7,988 nt of DNA from CAYZXU01 sp964482535 (GTDB taxonomy: Bacteria; Desulfobacterota; Desulfobacteria; Desulfobacterales; BuS5): NCBI GenBank assembly GCA_964482535.1, contig CAYZXU010000106.1, positions 1 to 7,988 of the forward strand, given 5' to 3'. Position 1 is the first letter of the stretch; every line of letters begins with the position of its first letter. Of this stretch, positions 1 through 5,160 are shown in pieces. Below the pieces are notes generated by a model, which saw only the letters and a program-made list of their open reading frames with translations, searched no databases and was not told where the DNA came from. A program made the translations under genes and the position numbers.

Positions 1-151
1 AAATAACCTGCTGAAATTATAGCGTTTATTTTTTTTATTCAAAAAGATGGGTTAAGTTCATAGATATGATGGATATACGGTCTCATGATAATTCCTTTCA
101 TATTTTCCGTGTTAAATTAACTGGTAACTAAATTGATTCTCAATTAAGTAT

Positions 152-466
152 TCAATTCTTTATTGCCACTAACCCTTCTTTCATCTCATCAAACCTCTCG
201 ATCTTGTCATCATCAGATGCCAGCAGTGTCAGCGGTCTTAGCTTTCTTTCTGTGAAATGTTTTAGGATTTTGGGTTCCGCATTCAATAGGTAATCCGTTA
301 TCTGAGCTGGTAGTCTTTTGCATAGGGCAATCATCTGACACACTCTGGCTTTACTGACCCCAAAAATTGTGGTAATGTCATCATATGTTGATCCAGGATG
401 GTCTTTGAGATATTGAGCAAATCGGGAACCGGTGTCTATGGGGTTCGTATAATCTCTCTGACGCAA
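152..466 (-). CDS. ParB/KorB-like helix-turn-helix DNA-binding protein, probably 5'-truncated
   Basis: The 104-residue product carries a helix-turn-helix at about residues 27-52 (TYDDITTIFGVSKARVCQMI), of the type found in ParB/KorB and related partition or recombinase-associated proteins, followed by a charged helical tail. The role is probably sequence-specific DNA binding; the exact job is unknown. The only conventional start is a TTG at 464-466 with no convincing ribosome binding site. The same frame stays open upstream to position 646 (stop codon at 647-649) and reads like real protein (for example KIITKRDWEHFLRQ directly before the TTG), yet contains no ATG, GTG or TTG. I therefore think this is the C-terminal part of a longer gene that lost its beginning, though a rare ATT start at 632-634 is possible. 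No partner gene of a partition or recombinase system is visible. Confidence is good for the fold and modest for it being functional. Confidence 0.6.
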   Translation of the reverse strand: MRQRDYTNPIDTGSRFAQYLKDHPGSTYDDITTIFGVSKARVCQMIALCKRLPAQITDYLLNAEPKILKHFTERKLRPLTLLASDDDKIERFDEMKEGLVAIKN

Positions 467-636
467 AAAATGTTCCCAATCCCGCTTCGTGATTATTTTA
501 TGAGTGGGAAATGAAGCAGGTTTGTCGCCTCTGATGAGGACTTTTTGTTTGTTATTATACTTAAAAAAACAGTTGATTAGCTCTGATACTGACTTTGTTC
601 GCTTAGTGGATGAGCTGGGGAGCCAAAAATCAATAA

Positions 637-668
637 GGTCTTTTTTTTAGGAAAAAGACCTTTTTTTT
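637..668 (+). terminator. Intrinsic terminator immediately upstream of the SGNH hydrolase gene
   Basis: A perfect 9-bp stem (GGTCTTTTT at 637-645 with AAAAAGACC at 652-660, loop TTTAGG) is followed at once by eight T residues (661-668), the layout of a Rho-independent terminator for plus-strand transcription. The minus strand lacks a U tract after the stem. It ends only about 6 bases before the Shine-Dalgarno of the gene at 687. It either insulates that gene from upstream transcription or acts as an attenuator in its leader. The stem is A/T-rich, so efficiency may be moderate. Confidence 0.6.
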
Positions 669-673
669 ATGAA

Positions 674-680
674 AAGGAGG
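674..680 (+). promoter_or_regulatory. Shine-Dalgarno that decides the SGNH hydrolase start
   Basis: AAGGAGG lies 6 bases before GTG 687 and 12 bases before ATG 693. It lies inside the longer frame that would start at ATG 669, which argues against that start and in favour of GTG 687. Confidence 0.65.
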
Positions 681-686
681 CCCATC

Positions 687-1559
687 GTGAAAATGAAATC
701 AAGAATAAACAGGCTTTTCTTTTTTTTATTTCTATCAATCTTCTTTTTTGCTCCGTTTTTGTCCTTTGCCGCTACATTCCATAATGTAGTCGCCCTTGGT
801 GACAGCCTTTCCGATAATGGCAATTTATATAATGCGATCGGATATCCCACCAGCCCTCCTTATTATGAAGGCAGATTTTCCAATGGCCCTGTTTGGGTTG
901 AATACCTCGCTGATATTTATGATGCCGAGCTTATTGATATAGCCTATGGCGGTGCAGAAACAGGGGAAAATTCCCCCCCCCCCGGACTGATTACTCAGGC
1001 AAACCATTTGTTGCCATCCTCCTTTCCTTCCAATGCCCTGTTTACTGTTTGGGCAGGTGCAAATGATATCATTAATGGAGGAACAGACCTTAATGCTTAT
1101 GCCGGCAATATTATTTCTTCTCTCAATATCCTTGAAGGATACGGTGCCCAGGACATACTGGTGATGAATCTGCCTGACCTTGGAGCGACTCCGCGCCTGG
1201 CAGGTGATTCATCTTATACCGCTCTTACCATGGGGTTTAACCTTGCTCTTAATGATGCATTAGATGTGTTTGAAGATGATTACAACGGAAATCTGTTCAG
1301 GGTAGATGTTTTTAGTTTTATGGCTGATATTGGAAGTAATTTTGATAATAGCACGGATGCAAAGTTGAACAGCGATGGGACACAAAACCCTGGATCATAC
1401 CTTTTTTGGGACGACTTACATCCAACGACACAAGCCCATGAACTTCTCGCAGACTATTCAGAGGCATCCGTACCAATACCCGGGGCAGTATGGCTTTTTG
1501 GTTCCGGTATTATTTGCATCTTATCAGCCAGCTCCAAAAGGAAAAAAACAGAAGAATAA
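687..1559 (+). CDS. Secreted SGNH/GDSL-family esterase/lipase with PEP-CTERM-like tail
   Basis: The 290-residue product (from GTG 687) is a serine hydrolase of the SGNH/GDSL lipase-acylhydrolase family. It has a signal peptide at residues 1-28 (basic start, then a Phe/Leu-rich core ending LSFAA). Block I is ALGDSLSDNGN with nucleophile Ser40; block II contributes a glycine in AYGGAETGE (86-94); block III is WAGANDI with Asn126; block V is DDLHPT with Asp242 and His245. All four signature positions are present, so the enzyme should be active on ester substrates, which cannot be named. The C-terminus VPIPGAVWLFGSG (262-274), a short hydrophobic stretch and a basic end (KRKK) match PEP-CTERM-type sorting signals recognised by exosortase, which would place it at the outer envelope or in extracellular matrix. 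An 11-base C run at 973-983 encodes Ser-Pro-Pro-Pro and could slip. The gene stands alone between decayed neighbours. Confidence 0.9.
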   Translation: MKMKSRINRLFFFLFLSIFFFAPFLSFAATFHNVVALGDSLSDNGNLYNAIGYPTSPPYYEGRFSNGPVWVEYLADIYDAELIDIAYGGAETGENSPPPGLITQANHLLPSSFPSNALFTVWAGANDIINGGTDLNAYAGNIISSLNILEGYGAQDILVMNLPDLGATPRLAGDSSYTALTMGFNLALNDALDVFEDDYNGNLFRVDVFSFMADIGSNFDNSTDAKLNSDGTQNPGSYLFWDDLHPTTQAHELLADYSEASVPIPGAVWLFGSGIICILSASSKRKKTEE

Positions 1560-1570
1560 GCTGCTCGGTG

Positions 1571-1591
1571 TCATTAACCTGATGATTTTTT
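1571..1591 (+). terminator. Weak candidate terminator after the SGNH hydrolase gene
   Basis: A 6-bp stem with one G-U pair (TCATTA at 1571-1576 with TGATGA at 1580-1585, loop ACC) is followed by six T residues (1586-1591), 12 bases past the hydrolase stop. Position and T tract fit, but the short A/T-rich stem makes it weak. Confidence 0.35.
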
Positions 1592-1819
1592 CGGTACCTC
1601 TTCATTTTTTTACTTGATACTTGTTTTATAGCCTTGGTCTATAGCATATGGTTAAAAAGTAGCAGCAGTATCTTGTTGTTACTTTAAAGATTTGCTCAAA
1701 AACAAAATTACAATACAGGGATACATATAAATTTTTGGCATATCGTATCTTTTTTACTACCTACAGTCTCTATGATGTTCATACATCAAGATATATAATC
1801 AATATATTAGAGTTGTTCC
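1592..1819. other. A/T-rich intergenic stretch with no recognisable gene
   Basis: I see no protein-like frame, RNA gene or convincing repeat here. It separates the hydrolase from the transposase remnant, and its right part may contain the degraded end of the insertion sequence, whose terminal repeat I could not identify. Confidence 0.5.
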
Positions 1820-2229
1820 TTAATAGGTAATGGCGAAGTTTCATAAGCCTGCACAAATAGCAATAACATCATTTTCAAAACTACCTTTATGGTTTCGGAA
1901 ACGGTGAGCCAAAATGTTATAACGTTTAATACCAGCAATAGCATTTTTAACAAAAAATCGCACTTGGCTTAAGGCTTTTTTGCTCATTGGTCAATTGGGG
2001 TTTTGGATTTTTTTTACTCTTACGCGGTTTCTTAACCGGTACGTTAAACTGCTCACCGCCATAATCAGATTGAATACCGAGATAGCCTGAGTCGACCAAA
2101 ACGCTAATGTCTGTAAACCAGTCCAAATTAGGGAGGTAATTCTTCTTTCAACATCGTGTAATCGTGATTGTGCCCGGTGAACCTCAAGCCAGCATAGATA
2201 AGCAAATGATTAGGGCTGGCAGGACGAAG
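1820..2229 (-). pseudogene. IS5-family transposase, C-terminal remnant with frameshifts and a nonsense codon
   Basis: Joining three frames of the minus strand gives the C-terminal half of a DDE transposase of the IS5 superfamily. The pieces read in order: SPNHLLIYAGLRFTGHNHDY; then NLDWFTDISVLVDSGYLGIQ with the DSGYLG motif that holds the second catalytic aspartate; then VKKPRKSKKNP; then KNAIAGIKRYNILAHRFRN with HKGSFENDVIAICAGL. The reading frame changes near 2133 and again near 1970. A TGA at 1841-1843 stands where relatives read Trp in GLWNF, and the last stop is at 1820-1822. The N-terminal half and the first catalytic aspartate are missing; the remnant starts right next to the end of the toxin gene. 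It cannot encode an active transposase. Family recognition is from memory of the conserved KKPRKSKKNP and KRYNI..HRFRN blocks. Confidence 0.8.
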
Positions 2230-2271
2230 CTAAATGAGTAAGTAAACCAGTCGTCTCTTTATCTGGATGTA

Positions 2272-2667
2272 TTAGCTCTTGAGCGATGAGAAATATGTTT
2301 TATATTTTGCGGCATCTCTGGTTATTAAATTAAATTTTGACACAGTTGCATGTGCTCCAATAAAGAAATCAGGAAGGGGAGACTTTTTGATTCCCTTGTT
2401 TCTTTTGTATTTAAGGAATGCTTTGCCTGCTAAAAAAAGTGCCTCACGAGGAATTTCTATTACCTTTATACCGAGTTCAGAAATCGCTTTCTCTACTTCC
2501 TCAATTTTATTAAAGCCAATTGAAACCTCAGTGTAAATGATTGAATTTATGTACAATGTATTAGTTTGAGAGTATTGGTCTAATATTTTTTCAGACCAAT
2601 CTGCCCAAACAGGATCGTCTGTGAACAAATCCAATAAGATACACGAATCAATAAATATGCCATTCAT
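2272..2667 (-). CDS. vapC: VapC-type PIN-domain ribonuclease toxin
   Basis: The 131-residue product is a PIN-domain protein. The acidic residues that bind metal in this family are all visible: Asp7 (FIDSCILLDLF), Glu47 (YTEVSIGF), Asp100 (PLPDFFIGAHA) and Asp118 (LITRDAAKYKTYF). It is therefore expected to be a Mg/Mn-dependent RNase that inhibits translation by cutting RNA (tRNA or rRNA in studied VapCs) unless bound by its antitoxin. The start ATG overlaps the antitoxin stop in a TAATG arrangement, so the two are translationally coupled. Relatives usually end YFPSxELIxP; here the frame ends YFSSLKS, while another frame directly after reads ELIHPDK, suggesting a small indel that changed the last residues. 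The catalytic core is intact, so toxicity may be kept. The target is unknown. Confidence 0.87.
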   Translation of the reverse strand: MNGIFIDSCILLDLFTDDPVWADWSEKILDQYSQTNTLYINSIIYTEVSIGFNKIEEVEKAISELGIKVIEIPREALFLAGKAFLKYKRNKGIKKSPLPDFFIGAHATVSKFNLITRDAAKYKTYFSSLKS

Positions 2668-2888
2668 TATGATTCTCTTGTAAGGTTCATAATTTCGTCA
2701 GTTGTCATTTTGGCTGTAGCAATCCCTCGAAGTTTATTAAACTGCTTTGTCTTTTTAGGTTTGCTGATTTTAACGATATAAAATCTTCCATTATCTTCCC
2801 TGAAATCTATCTCAGTTTCAGGCCTGATACCCAGTACCTCCCTCACGTTTATGGGAATTGTGACTTGTCCTTTCGTTGTAACACGCAT
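2667..2888 (-). CDS. vapB: AbrB/MazE-type (SpoVT-AbrB) antitoxin of the VapBC pair
   Basis: The 73-residue product has an N-terminal swapped-hairpin AbrB domain: VTTKGQVTIPINVREVLGI (residues 3-21) and PETEIDFREDNGRFYIVK (23-40). This is the DNA-binding dimer domain of VapB/MazE antitoxins. The C-terminal part (about 45-73, KTKQFNKLRGIATAKMTTDE) would be the flexible segment that wraps around and blocks the PIN toxin. It is the first gene of the pair; its stop overlaps the toxin ATG by one base. Antitoxins of this class, with their toxin, normally repress their own promoter, and a perfect inverted repeat lies 19 bases upstream of the ATG. The ribosome binding site is weak (GAGAT-like). I am confident about the family; the exact VapB subfamily was not tested. 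Confidence 0.87.
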   Translation of the reverse strand: MRVTTKGQVTIPINVREVLGIRPETEIDFREDNGRFYIVKISKPKKTKQFNKLRGIATAKMTTDEIMNLTRES

Positions 2889-2907
2889 AATTTCATCTCT
2901 AAACTGA

Positions 2908-2940
2908 AAGTTGGTAATACAACCATGGTATTACCAACTT
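2908..2940 (-). promoter_or_regulatory. Perfect 13-bp inverted repeat, likely vapBC operator
   Basis: AAGTTGGTAATAC (2908-2920) and GTATTACCAACTT (2928-2940) are exact reverse complements separated by 7 bases. The repeat lies 19 bases upstream of the antitoxin ATG, where AbrB-type antitoxin dimers commonly bind. No T tract follows on either strand, so a terminator is less likely. Operator function is inferred from position and symmetry. Confidence 0.6.
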
Positions 2941-3003
2941 GATTTGTTAACATTTTTTTCTTGATCTATCCAAATGCTTATTATTTTTCAGCGAACGTCG
3001 ACA

Positions 3004-3022
3004 TCTACGGTCCATCCGTAGA
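3004..3022. repeat. Short 7-bp inverted repeat
   Basis: TCTACGG (3004-3010) and CCGTAGA (3016-3022) flank a 5-base loop. No T tract follows and no gene is nearby on the plus strand, so it may be a remnant of a mobile-element end or chance. The surrounding stretch 2941-3101 shows no convincing coding sequence. Confidence 0.3.
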
Positions 3023-3101
3023 ATGCATTTGTTGTGACTCCAATTTTTATGAATTTTAATGAAAATATAAACAAATAAAACAGTATGTTATGGTAATAAA
3101 A

Positions 3102-3119
3102 GTCAAATGAAGATTTGAC
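3102..3119 (-). repeat. Small hairpin adjoining the GGGGTCAAA array (REP-like)
   Basis: GTCAAAT (3102-3108) and ATTTGAC (3113-3119) form a perfect 7-bp hairpin with a 4-base loop. Its right arm merges into the first unit of the tandem array. A hairpin next to GGGGTC-type repeats resembles the REP-like elements linked to RAYT (IS200-like) transposases, but no transposase gene is present here. The assignment is an inference. Confidence 0.45.
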
Positions 3120-3170
3120 CCCTTTCCTTTGACCCCTTTCCTTTGACCCCTTTCCTTTTGACCCCTTTCC
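3114..3170. repeat. Tandem array, four copies of a 14-bp unit
   Basis: The unit TTTGACCCCTTTCC occurs at 3114-3127, 3128-3141 and 3142-3155 without change, and at 3156-3170 with one extra T. On the minus strand it reads GGAAAGGGGTCAAA. Low-complexity Lys/Gly/Arg reading frames on the minus strand across it come from the repeat and are not believable genes. Confidence 0.85.
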
Positions 3171-3283
3171 TTTTCTGGAATCTTTTGATAGATTGACCAT
3201 AAGTTCGGCTTGTGAGTCTTTGGAATTTTTGTTTGCCGGGGCAACATATTGGTCTTCAATCGCATTGCCCTGAAAATTCTGAG

Positions 3284-3427
3284 TCAGACAAGGGAGAAGC
3301 CCATAGCGCGCAAAGGACCGCAAACTTTTTCTTCCAAAGCAGCAACAGCCCTGGTTTGCGATGGCAATGGTGTTTCGTAGCGTTCTGCCAGTTCCTTTAT
3401 GCGCAGGGTAAGCCGTTGACTGATTTT
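3284..3427 (-). pseudogene. C-terminal fragment of a type I restriction-modification methyltransferase subunit (HsdM)
   Basis: The minus strand reads QRLTLRIKELAERYETPLP and then EEKVCGPLRAMGF before a stop at 3284-3286. This matches the usual C-terminal end of type I HsdM subunits (RIxELAERYxxPLP ... L..KV..HL..MGF), a helical segment. Only about 45 residues remain; an in-frame stop at 3437-3439 and the neighbouring transporter gene close it off upstream, and no methyltransferase motif (NPPF/Y, SAM-binding) is present. It cannot methylate DNA and marks a former restriction-modification locus. No hsdS or hsdR remnant was recognised. Recognition rests on the ELAERY..PLP pattern and was not checked by a search. 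Confidence 0.6.
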
Positions 3428-3439
3428 TTTTACAAGCTA

Positions 3440-4363
3440 TTAACGCTTAAGCTCTTTAAACCGTTCGGGGTACAGAATTTTGCCTATTTTATAAATTCCG
3501 TCCAACAACCTTAAAGTTGGTCGGGAGACTGTGTCTTCATCAATCAGATAGACCTCTCCCAAACTTACCGCCTTTATCGCTTTAAATCCCCCTTCTTCCA
3601 TGATAATACTCTTTTTGATACGGTTCATGGGACCCTCTTGCGCAAGATAAACGTCTATTTTATTCCCATGCGACAGGATGTGCTCCTTGCCGTAAGCTGC
3701 GATATTAGTTCCCCTTACGGCCTTTGCGTCGGCTGCGACATTTATGCCGCCCGCACTCTTTAAGGCAAAAATAGCGATGGAGGATGGAGCAAATGTTTTC
3801 ATCTTGCTGTGAATAGCCTCAAAGTAGACTTTTTTTCGCTCTCGGAGCGGGATTGTCTTTATTAAAGAATCAATCTTGAGAACTTGAGCCTGAAATTGTT
3901 CTATCATCTTTTCAGCCTGGCTTTCCCTGGCGGTTAATTTCCCAAGATCTCTCCAGTAAGAATAGACTTCTCCTATTGTCTTGGGCTGCAGCGAAACAAC
4001 CGTGATTCCTGCTTTTTGAAGCTTTAAGACCAGATTTCTATATCCACGGGCGATCATCGGTCTTATCAGAACCAGATCAGGGTGCGCTGCCATGAATTTT
4101 TCAGCATCATCATGATAGCTGAATACCGGTTTGGTTATTGCCTTGGGAGGATAGGCTTCATTTTTAGACACCCCGATTATTTCCCTGTCAAGACCGAGAG
4201 AAAACAGGTTCTCCGTATGCGCGCCATATAGTGAAATTATTCTTTTAAACGGCATCTCTGTGCCCGATCTGTTGACATGCCCTTGCGTCCTGGCTGAGAC
4301 ATTGAAAACTGCTGTTAAAAGCAATACTGTGACGAGAGCAGCGCTAAGTATCTTTTTTCTCAT
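3440..4363 (-). CDS. btuF: Periplasmic corrinoid (vitamin B12)-binding protein of an ABC importer, BtuF-like
   Basis: The 307-residue product has a signal peptide (residues 1-24, ending FNVSA before Arg25; no lipobox cysteine, so soluble in the periplasm) followed by a class III solute-binding fold (Peripla_BP_2 family). The first lobe starts with FKRIISLYGAHTENLFSLGL (39-58), where Glu51 matches the conserved glutamate that docks onto the permease. GVSKNEAYPP (64-73) and HPDLVLIRPMIARG follow, then a long linking helix. The C-terminal lobe ends with GEVYLID and RPTLRLLDGI. The family binds B12, heme or ferric siderophores; B12 or another corrinoid is favoured because a cobalamin riboswitch controls the operon. 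It is the last gene, and its ATG overlaps the ATPase stop by 4 bases. No terminator is evident after it. Confidence 0.85.
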   Translation of the reverse strand: MRKKILSAALVTVLLLTAVFNVSARTQGHVNRSGTEMPFKRIISLYGAHTENLFSLGLDREIIGVSKNEAYPPKAITKPVFSYHDDAEKFMAAHPDLVLIRPMIARGYRNLVLKLQKAGITVVSLQPKTIGEVYSYWRDLGKLTARESQAEKMIEQFQAQVLKIDSLIKTIPLRERKKVYFEAIHSKMKTFAPSSIAIFALKSAGGINVAADAKAVRGTNIAAYGKEHILSHGNKIDVYLAQEGPMNRIKKSIIMEEGGFKAIKAVSLGEVYLIDEDTVSRPTLRLLDGIYKIGKILYPERFKELKR

Positions 4364-5160
4364 ACAACAAAAGCCTCTCTTTTAAAAACCACCTGTTTTG
4401 AGTTCGAATACCGGTCAAAATAGATTCTGGTATCAACTTCAAAGACATCCTTTACATTCTCTTCGTTTAAAACATCATATATATCCCCCTGGCAAACTAT
4501 GCGGCCGTATTTCATGAAAATCAGCCTGTCACAGTAGGCTGCCGCCAGGTTCAGATCATGCAGGGTGGCAATAACAGTTCTCTTTTCCAGCCTTACTTTA
4601 TCCGCAACAATATTTAGAATGCTTAAAGTATACTTGATGTCCATATTGGATGTGCCTTCGTCTAACACCAGAACAGGAGTGTCCTGGGCAAGAGCCCTTG
4701 CAAAAATGACCCTTTGTTTTTCCCCTCCGCTCAGTTCCGTAATATATTTGTTCTTGAACCTGTTAATCTTCATCTGCTCCATTATTTCATCCACTATCTT
4801 TAAATCTTCGGCTGAAGGAGAAGCAAACCTCGGTATATAGGGATGCCTGCCCATAAGGACGACCTCTTTTACGGTAAAAGGGAAATTGATATAAAAATCC
4901 TGGGGAACAAGGGCAATCTCCTTGGCCGTTTTTCTTCGGGCATATCCTTTTATTTTTTGTCCCAGATATGTAATTGTTCCTGATTCAGGCGGCTTGTTTC
5001 CGGTCAGCAGATCAAGAAGAGTGGTTTTACCGCATCCGTTTGGACCGACAATGCCATAAAATTTACCCTGCTCTATGGTTAAAGAAAGATTATCTATTGC
5101 CCTGGTTTTTCCATAACAAAAACCGATATTTTTAACTTCGAAAATTGTTTTTTTATCCAT
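4360..5160 (-). CDS. btuD: ABC importer ATPase for corrinoid uptake, BtuD/FepC-like
   Basis: The 266-residue cytoplasmic ATPase powers the importer. Motifs in order: aromatic A-loop at Tyr16; Walker A GPNGCGKTT (39-47); Q-loop VPQDF with Gln87; ABC signature LSGGEKQR (143-150); Walker B VLVLDEG with Asp167/Glu168; D-loop SNMD (171-174); switch histidine in ATLHDLN (His201). All catalytic residues are present. Unusual is Gly169 after the catalytic glutamate, where nearly all relatives have proline (DEPTS). The stretch VLMGRHPYIPRF (101-112) is typical of the iron-siderophore/B12 class of ATPases. The gene overlaps the permease by 8 bases and the binding protein by 4, indicating translational coupling in one operon under the B12 riboswitch. 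Length is normal for the family. Confidence 0.9.
   Translation of the reverse strand: MDKKTIFEVKNIGFCYGKTRAIDNLSLTIEQGKFYGIVGPNGCGKTTLLDLLTGNKPPESGTITYLGQKIKGYARRKTAKEIALVPQDFYINFPFTVKEVVLMGRHPYIPRFASPSAEDLKIVDEIMEQMKINRFKNKYITELSGGEKQRVIFARALAQDTPVLVLDEGTSNMDIKYTLSILNIVADKVRLEKRTVIATLHDLNLAAAYCDRLIFMKYGRIVCQGDIYDVLNEENVKDVFEVDTRIYFDRYSNSKQVVFKREAFVV

Noticed and set aside
131..145. AATTGA/TCAATT hairpin as terminator for the ParB-like gene
   Set aside because: The stem is only 6 A/T-rich pairs and no T tract follows on the minus strand.
669..686. ATG 669 as start of the esterase
   Set aside because: The Shine-Dalgarno AAGGAGG lies within this extension; GTG 687 has proper spacing and gives a normal signal peptide.
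1375..1617. Plus-strand open frame of 80 codons
   Set aside because: It overlaps the 3' end of the esterase in another frame, across the catalytic Asp-His block and PEP-CTERM tail, which are clearly the coding frame.
2988..3323. Minus-strand frames rich in Lys, Gly and Arg
   Set aside because: The composition comes from the tandem 14-bp repeats; the two overlapping frames look alike because of the repeat, and neither has a ribosome binding site or a domain.
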